Assembly: GCF_900108875.1 (NCBI RefSeq)
Contig: NZ_FNYJ01000007.1
Coordinates: forward strand, 104,261-168,260
Direction of reading: 5' to 3'
DNA: 64,000 bases
Origin: Pseudomonas sp. NFR16
Lineage (GTDB): Bacteria > Pseudomonadota > Gammaproteobacteria > Pseudomonadales > Pseudomonadaceae
The position numbers and the translations under genes are program-made. Shown one piece after another: positions 1-7,736 of the stretch. The stretch's first letter is position 1. Each line of letters begins with the position of its first letter. The notes under the pieces were generated by a model. It saw only the letters and a program-made list of their open reading frames with translations. It ran no database searches and had not been told where the DNA came from.

Positions 1-279
1 CAGGGACAGGCAGACGTTCAGGCGATGTACCAGCAACGACTTGTCCAATGGCAACTTGATGTCGCGCGACAGTAAGCGGGCGCAGATCAGGTTATTCGGA
101 CTCATCGCAACGATGCCCAGCGGTTTGCCGCCGGCTGCTTCAAGGATCGCCTGGGCGCCTGGCGCAAAGCCGTTGAGTGGGGTGGCGGCAACGTCGATTT
201 CGTTGCTGTAGATCCACAAGTGGCCGGCGCGCAGGCGACGGTCGGCGTTGGGCTTGAGGCGCAAGCTGGGCAGGGACAT
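1..279 (-). CDS. rlmI: RlmI-type 23S rRNA m5C methyltransferase, N-terminal part (cut by window edge)
   Basis: Only the first 93 residues are in the window; the gene continues past position 1. The visible part looks like the N-terminal PUA RNA-binding domain of RlmI/YccW-type methyltransferases, with RLRAGHLWIYSNEID resembling the family's G-H-x-W-(V/I)-Y-S-N-E-I opening. RlmI uses SAM to methylate C1962 of 23S rRNA; the catalytic domain lies outside the window, so the assignment rests on the PUA part alone. The ATG at 277-279 is the first possible start, and a perfect TATAAT lies 27 bases upstream on the same strand. The gene is divergent from the HDOD gene. Confidence 0.7.
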   Translation of the reverse strand, partial: MSLPSLRLKPNADRRLRAGHLWIYSNEIDVAATPLNGFAPGAQAILEAAGGKPLGIVAMSPNNLICARLLSRDIKLPLDKSLLVHRLNVCLSL

Positions 280-305
280 GACGTCGCTCCGAAAAAAAGA
301 GCGGG

Positions 306-311
306 ATTATA
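306..311 (-). promoter_or_regulatory. candidate -10 box for rlmI
   Basis: Reading on the minus strand there is a perfect TATAAT about 27 bases before the rlmI start codon. No good -35 hexamer is present at 16-18 bases, so this is a candidate only. A 7-bp inverted repeat (CATCCGG/CCGGATG, 319-342) lies just upstream. Confidence 0.35.
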
Positions 312-446
312 ACGCGTCATCCGGCACGCGGGCTGTCCGGATGAATTTACAAACAGGCAGCCGGTCGGATCCATTAAGTGTTTCAACGGCTGTCGAAGCA
401 TGGGCGGTAAGGGTTAGAATCGCCTCCTGACCTTGAGTGTGTACTT

Positions 447-1313
447 ATGTCCCAAGAGCTTACTTCCGAGCAGATTCAGCAGGCGTTGCAAGGCATCAGC
501 GTACCGCCCCAGCCGCAAATCATGGTGGATTTGCAGATGGAGCAGTACATGCCCGACCCTGATCTGGGTGTGATCGCCCGGTTGATTGCGCAGGACCCGG
601 GCTTGTCTGGCGCGCTGTTGAAGATCGTCAACTCGGCGCATTACGGCCTCGCCAACAAAATTGCCTCGATCCAGCGCGCGGTTAACCTGCTGGGCAGTCG
701 TTCCGTGATCAACCTCATCAACGCCCAGTCGATCAAGAGCGAGATGAGCGACGAGACCATTGTGGTACTCAACCGCTTCTGGGACACCGCGCAAGATGTC
801 GCGATGACGAGCCTGACGCTGGCCAAGCGCATCGGCTCGCAAACGGTCGACGAATCCTACGCGCTGGGCTTGTTCCACGATTGCGGCATTCCGCTCATGC
901 TCAAGCGTTTTCCCGAATACATGAACGTGCTTGAAGAGGCTTACGCCACGGCCAGCCCGGAGCTTCGCGTGGTGGATACGGAAAACCGCATCCTCAACAC
1001 GAACCACGCAGTTGTGGGCTATTTCACCGCCAAATCCTGGCGGCTGCCGGAACATGTCAGCAATGCAATCGCCAACCATCACAACGCACTTGCCATTTTT
1101 CAGGATGATTCGGGCCGCAATGCGCCGCTGAAAAATCTTCTGGCAATCCTCAAGATGGCCGAGCACATCTGCTCGTCCCATCGAGTGCTGGGTAATCAGA
1201 CGATCGATCATGAGTGGAACAGTGTTGGCCATCTGGTCCTGGATTACGTCGGTCTGTCCGATTACGACTTCGAAAACCTCAAGGAAAGCATTCGCGAGCT
1301 GAGCGCGCACTGA
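447..1313 (+). CDS. HDOD domain protein
   Basis: A 288-residue soluble protein with an HDOD domain over roughly residues 15-215. HDOD is a degenerate HD-phosphohydrolase fold found in bacterial signalling proteins. Visible family features are DPGLSGALLKIVNSAHYG near residue 50, the SIQRAVNLLGSR stretch, an HD pair in FHDCGIPLML and a late NHHN. There is no attached GGDEF, EAL or receiver domain, so it is a stand-alone HDOD protein whose partner cannot be read from sequence. A TAGAAT at 415-420 could be its -10 box. mutM follows 38 bases downstream and may be co-transcribed. Confidence 0.85.
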   Translation: MSQELTSEQIQQALQGISVPPQPQIMVDLQMEQYMPDPDLGVIARLIAQDPGLSGALLKIVNSAHYGLANKIASIQRAVNLLGSRSVINLINAQSIKSEMSDETIVVLNRFWDTAQDVAMTSLTLAKRIGSQTVDESYALGLFHDCGIPLMLKRFPEYMNVLEEAYATASPELRVVDTENRILNTNHAVVGYFTAKSWRLPEHVSNAIANHHNALAIFQDDSGRNAPLKNLLAILKMAEHICSSHRVLGNQTIDHEWNSVGHLVLDYVGLSDYDFENLKESIRELSAH

Positions 1314-1351
1314 TCCTGCGTGCCCTCGCTCAATCCTGCGTCGAGCCTCCA

Positions 1352-2164
1352 ATGCCTGAATTACCTGAAGTCGAAACCACCCGTCGGGGCATTGCGCCCC
1401 ATCTGGAAGGTCAGCGCGTCAGTCGCGTGATCGTGCGTGATCGACGCCTGCGCTGGCCGATCCCGGAAGACCTCGATGTGCGCCTGTCGGGGCAGAAGAT
1501 TGTGGTGGTCGAGCGCCGCGCGAAGTACCTGTTGATTCAGGCCGAAGTGGGTACGTTGATCAGTCATCTGGGAATGTCCGGAAATCTTCGTCTGGTGGAG
1601 GCGGGGCTGCCCGCGCTCAAGCACGAACACGTCGATATCGAGCTTGAGTCGGGTCTGGCGCTGCGCTACACCGATCCCCGGCGTTTCGGGGCAATGCTGT
1701 GGAGCCTCGACCCGCACAATCATGAACTGCTGATTCGCCTCGGGCCTGAGCCCCTGACTGATCTGTTCGACGGTCTGCGCCTGTTCGAGCTGTCTCGCGG
1801 TCGCGCCATGGCGGTCAAGCCGTTCATCATGGATAACGCAGTTGTCGTAGGCGTCGGCAACATTTATGCGACGGAGGCGCTGTTCGCTGCCGGCATCGAC
1901 CCGCGTCGAGCGGCCGGCAGTATTTCCAAGGCGCGCTATATCAAGCTGGCAATCGAGATCAAACGCATCCTGGCCGCCGCCATCGAGCGCGGCGGCACCA
2001 CGCTGCGGGACTTCATCGGTGGTGACGGGCAGCCCGGTTACTTTCAGCAAGAACTCTTTGCTTACGGCCGTGGCGAACAGCCATGCAAGGTCTGCGGTAC
2101 GACGTTGCGCGAGATCAAGCTGGGGCAGCGCGCCAGCGTTTATTGCCCCAAATGTCAGAAGTAA
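1352..2164 (+). CDS. mutM: formamidopyrimidine-DNA glycosylase (Fpg)
   Basis: A 270-residue base-excision repair enzyme that removes 8-oxoguanine and formamidopyrimidines and nicks the abasic site. The start is set by the invariant MPELPEVE; after Met removal Pro-1 is the catalytic nucleophile. Other signatures are the RRAKYLL segment (active Lys), VGVGNIYATEALF of the H2TH domain, and a C-terminal zinc finger with CKVCG and CPKC. Length is normal for the family. The frame is open 138 bases further upstream, into the HDOD gene, but that extension has no family similarity and would displace Pro-1. Confidence 0.97.
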   Translation: MPELPEVETTRRGIAPHLEGQRVSRVIVRDRRLRWPIPEDLDVRLSGQKIVVVERRAKYLLIQAEVGTLISHLGMSGNLRLVEAGLPALKHEHVDIELESGLALRYTDPRRFGAMLWSLDPHNHELLIRLGPEPLTDLFDGLRLFELSRGRAMAVKPFIMDNAVVVGVGNIYATEALFAAGIDPRRAAGSISKARYIKLAIEIKRILAAAIERGGTTLRDFIGGDGQPGYFQQELFAYGRGEQPCKVCGTTLREIKLGQRASVYCPKCQK

Positions 2165-2228
2165 GATCGAGATCGTTACCCTGAGTGCTCTGCGCAACAT
2201 CTGTGTCGGGAATGAAACACACGGCCCC

Positions 2229-2256
2229 TTGCGTAACCCCGATCCCTGTTTATAGT
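2229..2256 (+). promoter_or_regulatory. candidate sigma-70 promoter for the small secreted protein
   Basis: TTGCGT (2229-2234), 16 bases, TATAGT (2251-2256), 40 bases before the ATG at 2296. Both hexamers are good matches, suggesting the gene has its own transcript rather than depending on mutM. Confidence 0.45.
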
Positions 2257-2295
2257 GAGCAGCATCACTTTTCTGCCGAGCCCGAAGGATCTGCC

Positions 2296-2634
2296 ATGAG
2301 CCCGTTTCGTATTCTCGCTGCTACCCTGGCCCTGTTCTTCGGGTTGCAGATGGCGCCGGCCTGCGCACAGGTCGAAGTGTCCGGCAGTGGCGATCCGGTC
2401 TACGAAATCCAGAATCCTCCTGCGTACGCGATGATCGGCGACCTGCTGATCGCGCGCCCTTTGCTGATCGTTGCCACTGTGATCGGGGCCGGGCTTTTCG
2501 TGGTTGCCTCGCCTTTCGCCGCTGCGGGCGGCAACTTGGGCGCTACCGGTAAAGCGCTGGTGGTCGATCCAGGCAGGGCAGCGTTCGTCCGCTGCCTCGG
2601 TTGCACGACGAGCGGCTACGGCAAGCAAGACTGA
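2296..2634 (+). CDS. small secreted or membrane-anchored protein of unknown function
   Basis: A 112-residue protein. Residues 1-25 form a standard signal peptide ending in ACA before a Gln, and a second hydrophobic stretch (residues about 52-78, LLIARPLLIVATVIGAGLFV) could be a membrane anchor. The C-terminus carries a short CLGC motif. I do not recognise a function. It sits between mutM and ggt, and its 3' end overlaps the convergent ggt 3' end by 19 bases. The start at 2296 is chosen because the signal peptide begins there; earlier in-frame starts would put polar sequence in front of it. Confidence 0.75.
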   Translation: MSPFRILAATLALFFGLQMAPACAQVEVSGSGDPVYEIQNPPAYAMIGDLLIARPLLIVATVIGAGLFVVASPFAAAGGNLGATGKALVVDPGRAAFVRCLGCTTSGYGKQD

Positions 2635-4358
2635 TCGGCGCAGGTCCGCACCAGCCTCAGTCGGCTGTCAGGGCTGAAAGTGTTTGAAACCCCCACGCCG
2701 CGAGGGTCGCTGGCGGCTTCGACCTTTGCGCTGTTTTTGTTCCACAGGAGTACTTGCTGATTGCCGAAGTCGCGCTTGGCTTCCTTCAGCGGGTAGCCGC
2801 GCTCACGTAAGTCAGCCAGTTCCGCCTCATTGAAAGCGCCAGATTCGTACTCCACCACGTCAGGCGTGTACTGATGGTGATAACGACGCGCAGATACCCA
2901 GTTGGCGATCGGTTGCTCGTCCAGATACTGCAGCATCGACAGCAGCACCATGCTTGGGATTCTGCTGCCGCCGGGTGTGCCGAACGCGGCAAAGGCGTGG
3001 GGGCTCTCGATGAAGCTGGGGCTCATGCTCGAAAGCGGGCGCTTGCCCGGTTCAATGACGTTGGCCTGACTGCCCGGCAGGCCAGAGGTATTGCTGCCCT
3101 TGGGGTCGATCGAAAAATCGTCCATCTCGTCGTTGAGCACCACGCCGGTCCCGGGAACCGTAAACGTCGAGCCAAATGGCAGATTGAGTGAGAGCGTTGC
3201 CGCAACGGCATTGCCTTCGCTGTCGAGCACAGAGAAGTGGCTGGTGTTGCCACCTTCACGCCAGCGAGGTGCCGGAGGCAGCGCGTTGTTCGGGGTCGCG
3301 CGGTGTGGATCAACGCTGGTGGAAAGCTGAAAAAGGTAATCCGGAGCCAGCACCTGGGCGATGGGGTTGGGCACAAAGTCCGGGTCGCCGAACAGCACGC
3401 GGTCGCGGTAGGCGCGGCGCAAGACTTCCACCACGTAATGCGCGCGTTGCACGCTGGCAGATTCGCGCCAGGGCAGTTGCTGAAGCATGAACAGACTTTG
3501 CGCCAGCGCGATGCCGCCGGCGGAGGGTGGTGGCGCACTGATCAGCTCGCGCTGGTCGGCCATCTGGAAGCGCAGCGGCGTGCGCGTGATGACGTTGTAC
3601 TCTTCAAAGTCGTGGTAATTCCAGATGCCTCCTGCCCGCCTTACACTGCTGACCATCGCCTGCGCTGTCAGCCCGCTGTAAAAGCCCGCTCGCCCTTTGT
3701 CCGCCAGACGGTCCAGCGTTTGCGCCAGTTCGGGTTGGGTGATGACGTCCCCCAGGTTCGGCACATCGTTGTTGCGCAGGAACAGGCGCGCGCTTTCCTT
3801 GTTGCTGCGCAGCGCGAACAACCGCCAACTGGCGCGCTCCCGATAGACTTCATCGACCTTGAAGCCGCGGTATGCCGTGCGTATCGCAGGTGCGAGAGAG
3901 ATCGACAGCGGCAGACGGCCGTACCGCTCGGCCAGCTCGACCAGCGCTGCAGGCATTCCCGGAATCGCAGCCGCCAGCGGCCCGTTCAGAGACAGGTCAG
4001 GCTGGACGATGCCGTTGCGGTGAAACATCTTGGGCCGGGACTTGAGCGGGGCTTTTTCGCGCGCATCCAGAAACTGATACTGAACGGGATCGCCTGCTTG
4101 CCGCAGCAGGAAAAACCCGCCACCGCCCAGGCCCGAGCCGTATGGCTCGACCACTGCCAGGGTGGCGCTGATGGCAATGGCGGCATCGAATGCGTTGCCG
4201 CCATCGATGAGGATTTCCCGACCGGCGGCGGTAGCGAGGGGATGTGGGCTGGCAATGGCGGCCTGATCAGGATGGTCAGGTTGCGCGTGGACCGAAACGG
4301 CGAACAGCAGAATGGCTGCGCCAAACAAGGAAAGTATCGGCGTTGACTTCGATGTCAT
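2616..4358 (-). CDS. ggt: gamma-glutamyltransferase (GGT), periplasmic
   Basis: A 580-residue precursor of the Ntn-hydrolase family that cleaves gamma-glutamyl bonds of glutathione and related compounds in the periplasm. The N-terminus (MTSKSTPILSLFG to VSVHAQ) is a signal peptide. Family landmarks are GGNAFDAAIA, GSGLGGGGFFLL, the autoprocessing site in GGNTSHFSV with catalytic Thr near residue 372, LNDEMDDFS, PGKRPLSSMSPS and GTPGGSRI. Both large and small subunit regions are complete. The start at 4358 is preferred over an upstream Met at 4385 because it directly opens the signal peptide. It overlaps the convergent small gene by 19 bases. Confidence 0.93.
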   Translation of the reverse strand: MTSKSTPILSLFGAAILLFAVSVHAQPDHPDQAAIASPHPLATAAGREILIDGGNAFDAAIAISATLAVVEPYGSGLGGGGFFLLRQAGDPVQYQFLDAREKAPLKSRPKMFHRNGIVQPDLSLNGPLAAAIPGMPAALVELAERYGRLPLSISLAPAIRTAYRGFKVDEVYRERASWRLFALRSNKESARLFLRNNDVPNLGDVITQPELAQTLDRLADKGRAGFYSGLTAQAMVSSVRRAGGIWNYHDFEEYNVITRTPLRFQMADQRELISAPPPSAGGIALAQSLFMLQQLPWRESASVQRAHYVVEVLRRAYRDRVLFGDPDFVPNPIAQVLAPDYLFQLSTSVDPHRATPNNALPPAPRWREGGNTSHFSVLDSEGNAVAATLSLNLPFGSTFTVPGTGVVLNDEMDDFSIDPKGSNTSGLPGSQANVIEPGKRPLSSMSPSFIESPHAFAAFGTPGGSRIPSMVLLSMLQYLDEQPIANWVSARRYHHQYTPDVVEYESGAFNEAELADLRERGYPLKEAKRDFGNQQVLLWNKNSAKVEAASDPRGVGVSNTFSPDSRLRLVRTCADQSCLP

Positions 4359-4440
4359 GCGTATCTCGCTCAGTTCAACAGGCATTTACAGCCAGTGTCT
4401 TCGGCGAAAGCGCGTATGCCGACAAATATGCCTTCGGTTT

Positions 4441-4692
4441 TTATGCCTTGCTGGTAATCAACTGGTACTTGGCCATCAGTTCGTCCTTGCTCTCGACGTG
4501 GTTCTCATCCAGGGGGATGCAGTCCACGGGGCAGACTTGCTGACACTGCGGCTCGTCGTAATGGCCGACGCACTCGGTGCACAGGTTCGGATTGATCACA
4601 TAGATCTCTTCCCCCTGGGAAATTGCTTCGTTCGGGCACTCGGGTTCGCAGACGTCGCAGTTGATGCAATCGTCGGTGATGATCAGGGACAT
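4441..4692 (-). CDS. YfhL-family 2[4Fe-4S] ferredoxin
   Basis: An 83-residue ferredoxin. The first cluster motif is CINCDVCEPEC (C-x2-C-x2-C-x3-C) and the second is spread over LCTECVGHYDEPQCQQVCPVDC, with the insertion between the second and third cysteines that marks the YfhL/alvin-type ferredoxins. It transfers electrons in the cytoplasm; the partner is not evident. The start MSLIITDDC at 4692 is the family start. It lies downstream of coaD on the same strand, but a terminator separates them. Confidence 0.9.
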   Translation of the reverse strand: MSLIITDDCINCDVCEPECPNEAISQGEEIYVINPNLCTECVGHYDEPQCQQVCPVDCIPLDENHVESKDELMAKYQLITSKA

Positions 4693-4726
4693 GGATACTC
4701 CTGCCGCGGTCGACACCGGGGCATAT

Positions 4727-4758
4727 CAAAACTAATGCGGCGAATTGTGCCGCATTAG
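4727..4758 (-). terminator. rho-independent terminator after coaD
   Basis: Perfect 10-bp stem CTAATGCGGC (4732-4741) and GCCGCATTAG (4749-4758) with a 7-nt loop. Reading on the minus strand it is followed by TTTTG, so it is oriented to end coaD transcripts and to insulate the ferredoxin gene. Confidence 0.75.
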
Positions 4759-4792
4759 CGCTCGGTATGCACCTAAGCCGTGACGCACGGAA

Positions 4793-5272
4793 TCAGGACT
4801 TGAACCGTTCACTCAGCGCCTGTGCGACCGCAGGGTGGACGAACTTCGTGATATCACCCCCCAACGCTGCGATTTCCCTGACCAGCGTAGATGATATGAA
4901 CGAATAACGTTCGGACGGCGTGAGAAAAAGACTTTCCACGTCAGGTGCCAGCTGTTTGTTCATGTTCGCCAGCTGGAATTCGTACTCGAAGTCAGACACC
5001 GCCCGCAGACCGCGCAACAGGATGTTGGCGTTCTGTTCCTGAGCAAAATGCGCCAGAAGGCTGGAGAATCCGACGACTTCGACATTGGGCAGGTGCCGGG
5101 TGGCTTCACGCGCCAGCTCGACGCGTTGTTCCAGCGGGAAGAGCGGGTTTTTCTTCGGGCTGGCGGCGACGGCAATGATGACCTGATCGAACAGGCGCGA
5201 TGCGCGCTCGACCAGATCGCCATGGCCCTTGGTGATGGGGTCGAAGGTGCCTGGGTACAACACTCGGTTCAT
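4793..5272 (-). CDS. coaD: phosphopantetheine adenylyltransferase
   Basis: A 159-residue cytoplasmic enzyme of coenzyme A synthesis, joining ATP and 4'-phosphopantetheine to give dephospho-CoA. The nucleotidyltransferase motif is GTFDPITKGHGDL near the N-terminus, with the T-x-G-H signature, followed by ASPKKNPLFPLEQRVELA and the later LRGLRAVSDFEYEFQLANMN and the ISSTLVREIA motif. Length and all motifs are normal. Confidence 0.97.
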   Translation of the reverse strand: MNRVLYPGTFDPITKGHGDLVERASRLFDQVIIAVAASPKKNPLFPLEQRVELAREATRHLPNVEVVGFSSLLAHFAQEQNANILLRGLRAVSDFEYEFQLANMNKQLAPDVESLFLTPSERYSFISSTLVREIAALGGDITKFVHPAVAQALSERFKS

Positions 5273-5320
5273 CGCGTCGTCCTGGTCGGAGTCCGTAAAG
5301 GGACTGGGATGGTATCGCAG

Positions 5321-5351
5321 CGCGCCGGGTGGGCCAAGTCGGCCCGGCGCG
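5321..5351 (-). terminator. strong GC hairpin downstream of calB
   Basis: CGCGCCGGG-x2-GGCC pairs with GGCCCGGCGCG with a small bulge. It lies between the calB stop and the coaD start. There is no T-run, so it may be a terminator-like or mRNA-stabilising hairpin rather than a classic terminator. Confidence 0.35.
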
Positions 5352-5366
5352 GGTCCCGTCAGCCTT

Positions 5367-6806
5367 TCAGCGTATGAACAGCTTATAGATCAGCTTTTGA
5401 AGGGTCTTGCCGTAAGGCGGATAAATCAGACGTGCTGCATTGAAGCGTTGCTTGATGAACACGCCCTTAGCCTTGCTGAACGTCAGAAATCCTTCGCGGC
5501 CATGGTAATGCCCCATGCCAGAGGCGCCTATGCCGCCGAAAGGCAGGTCGTCCTGCGCGACATGCAGCAACGTGTCATTCAGGCACACGCCGCCGGAGTG
5601 CGTCTGCTCCAGCACGCGGTTCTGTTCGGCCTTGTCGTAGCCGAAGTAATAGAGCGCCAGCGGGCGGGGGCGGGCGTTGATGTAATCGAAGGCTTGTTCG
5701 ATACGCTCGTACGGCACGATGGGCAGCAGTGGCCCGAAGATTTCGTCCTGCATCACGATCATCTCGTCACTGACATCCACCAGCAGGCTGAACGGCATTC
5801 GGCGCCCCTGACTTCGGTCGAACAGCGAGATAACCTTCGCGCCTTTGCTCCGAGCGTCGGTCAGGTAATGCTCAAGACGAGCGACATGCCGGGGGCTGAT
5901 GATGGCGGTGTAGTCCGGGTTGTTATCCAGCGTAGGAAAAAAACCGGTAACGGCCTTGGTGTAGGCAGCGACGAACGCATCGACGCGATCTCTGGGGACC
6001 AGCACGTAGTCCGGGGCCACACAGGTCTGTCCTGCATTGAAGGTCTTGCCAAACGCGATCCGCTGGGCTGCGTCCTCGATCGGCACGTCAGCGGAGACGA
6101 TGGCCGGCGATTTTCCGCCCAGTTCCAGCGTGACAGGCGTGAGATTTTCGGCGGCGGCGCGCATCACATGCCGCCCGATGCTGGTTGCGCCCGTGAACAG
6201 AAGGTGGTCGAAGGGCAGTCTGGAAAACGCGACGCCAACATCGGCTTCACCGAGAACCACGGACACCAGATCTGTTGAGAACACCCGTCCTAGCAAGGTT
6301 TTCAGCAACTGGCCGGTTGCAGGCGTGGCTTCGCTGAGCTTGAGCATCACGCGATTACCCGCTGACAGCGCGCCGACCAGCGGCCCGATCGCCAGAAACA
6401 GCGGGTAATTCCACGGCACGATCACGCCCACCACGCCGAGGGGCCGATAGATCACTTTCGCGCTGGCCGGCTGGAACGCCAGACCGACGCGGCGTCGCGA
6501 AGGCCGCATCCACCTTTTCAGCTGGCGCTGAGCGTATCGGATGTTGTGAAGACTGGGCATCAGTTCGCCGAGCAGTGTTTCGTCCGCACTGCGGTGGCTG
6601 AAATCGGCGCTGATCGCATCGATGATCGCCTGTCGTTCGGTGCTGAGCGCGCGATGCAGGCCGTCGAGCCACTGTCGTCGCTGACTCGCCGTCGGCATGG
6701 GGTTCGCGGCGAAGGCTCGGCGTTGTGCGTCGAACTGGACGGCAAGCTCATCGTGTTGCGGAGCTAAGTTTTCCGGCAGTGGTAGACGCATGGATTCGGC
6801 AGGCAT
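5367..6806 (-). CDS. calB: coniferyl-aldehyde dehydrogenase family protein
   Basis: An NAD(P)-dependent aldehyde dehydrogenase of about 479 residues, resembling CalB-type coniferyl-aldehyde dehydrogenases that oxidise aromatic or long aldehydes to acids. Key residues: general base Glu in TLELGGKSP (about 228) and nucleophile Cys in FNAGQTCV (about 262), with VGVIVPWNYPL and PFGGIGASGMGHYHGREGF. The C-terminus has a hydrophobic/basic tail (LIYPPYGKTLQKLIYKLF) common in membrane-associated members. The frame is open to an ATG at 6845, but that codon lies inside a promoter and operator (6832-6861), so I take the ATG at 6806. Divergent from its likely TetR regulator. True substrate uncertain. Confidence 0.85.
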   Translation of the reverse strand: MPAESMRLPLPENLAPQHDELAVQFDAQRRAFAANPMPTASQRRQWLDGLHRALSTERQAIIDAISADFSHRSADETLLGELMPSLHNIRYAQRQLKRWMRPSRRRVGLAFQPASAKVIYRPLGVVGVIVPWNYPLFLAIGPLVGALSAGNRVMLKLSEATPATGQLLKTLLGRVFSTDLVSVVLGEADVGVAFSRLPFDHLLFTGATSIGRHVMRAAAENLTPVTLELGGKSPAIVSADVPIEDAAQRIAFGKTFNAGQTCVAPDYVLVPRDRVDAFVAAYTKAVTGFFPTLDNNPDYTAIISPRHVARLEHYLTDARSKGAKVISLFDRSQGRRMPFSLLVDVSDEMIVMQDEIFGPLLPIVPYERIEQAFDYINARPRPLALYYFGYDKAEQNRVLEQTHSGGVCLNDTLLHVAQDDLPFGGIGASGMGHYHGREGFLTFSKAKGVFIKQRFNAARLIYPPYGKTLQKLIYKLFIR

Positions 6807-6831
6807 CGTGGCGGCGCTCTCGGGTTTGAGC

Positions 6832-6857
6832 CTTTTTAGAGTCATCACTCTAAAAAG
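6832..6857. promoter_or_regulatory. palindromic operator between calB and its TetR regulator
   Basis: Perfect 11-bp inverted repeat CTTTTTAGAGT (6832-6842), spacer CATC, ACTCTAAAAAG (6847-6857). Its size and symmetry fit a TetR-family dimer site, and it covers the spacer and -10 box of the calB promoter, so binding would block calB. The TetR gene starts 131 bases away and reads in the opposite direction. Confidence 0.6.
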
Positions 6858-6861
6858 TCAA
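6833..6861 (-). promoter_or_regulatory. calB promoter (sigma-70)
   Basis: On the minus strand TTGACT (6856-6861), 17 bases, TAAAAA (6833-6838). Optimal spacing and a near-consensus -35. A perfect palindrome covers the spacer and -10 (see the operator entry). Transcription would begin just before 6830, which excludes the ATG at 6845 as the translation start. Confidence 0.55.
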
Positions 6862-6987
6862 TCGGCGCCGCGCCGATGTGAATCTCGTGCAGCGGGGCGC
6901 AGTTCAAGCCGTGAAGACTGCCCGCGATCCTGAAGCTTGCGTTAAGATCCAGCACAATCCTGTTACGTCCTGACGTTTGAGCTGAGC

Positions 6988-7674
6988 ATGGCGCCGCGCA
7001 TCAAAACCTTACGCATCAAGACCCGCGAACGCATCGTGCAGAGCAGCCTGGAGCTGTTCAATCAGCAAGGCGAGCGCAGTGTCAGCACCAACCACATCGC
7101 GGCGCACATGGAGATTTCGCCAGGCAATCTCTATTACCACTTCCCCAACAAGCAGGCGATCATCGCCGAGCTGTTCGCTGAATACGAAACCCTCGTCGAC
7201 AGCTTTCTCCACCCACCCAAAGGTCGCCTTCCCGGCGTCGAGGACAAGCGCCATTATCTGGTGGCGATCCTTGATGGCATGTGGCGTTATCGCTTCCTGC
7301 ATCGCGATCTCGAACACTTGCTCGACGCCGATCCAGAGCTGGCAGCGCGTTATCGGCGTTTTTCCCAGCATTGTCTGATCAAGGCGATGTCTATCTATGG
7401 CGGGTTCGTCGAAGCACAGATCCTGAGCATGAGTCAGGTGCAGATCGAGTCGCTGACGCTCAATGCCTGGATCATTCTGACGTCGTGGGTCCGCTTCCTG
7501 TGCACCACCAAAGAGAACGCCACGCACTTGAGCGAAGACGCAATTCGTCGAGGCGTTTATCAGGTATTGATGCTGGAACTGGCTTATGTAACGCCCCAGG
7601 CGCACGTGGCCGTGCATGCGCTGTGCGCAGAATTTTATGTGCCGCTGAACAAGGCACTGGAGGACGCCGGCTGA
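6988..7674 (+). CDS. TetR/AcrR-family transcriptional regulator
   Basis: A 228-residue repressor-type regulator. The N-terminal helix-turn-helix spans about residues 13-60 (TRERIVQSSLELFNQQGERSVSTNHIAAHMEISPGNLYYHFPNKQAI), with the classic LYYHFPNK recognition end. The C-terminal two thirds are an alpha-helical ligand domain with many aromatic residues (MWRYRFLHRDLEHLL). It is divergent from calB, with a perfect palindrome over the calB promoter, so it most likely controls that gene. The ligand may be an aldehyde or fatty compound, which is inference. Confidence 0.9.
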   Translation: MAPRIKTLRIKTRERIVQSSLELFNQQGERSVSTNHIAAHMEISPGNLYYHFPNKQAIIAELFAEYETLVDSFLHPPKGRLPGVEDKRHYLVAILDGMWRYRFLHRDLEHLLDADPELAARYRRFSQHCLIKAMSIYGGFVEAQILSMSQVQIESLTLNAWIILTSWVRFLCTTKENATHLSEDAIRRGVYQVLMLELAYVTPQAHVAVHALCAEFYVPLNKALEDAG

Positions 7675-7736
7675 GACCGGCAGGCCTCGAATCGATCGTC
7701 GTATTGCCCCATTTTCACTGTCTGCAGGAGCCCGTC

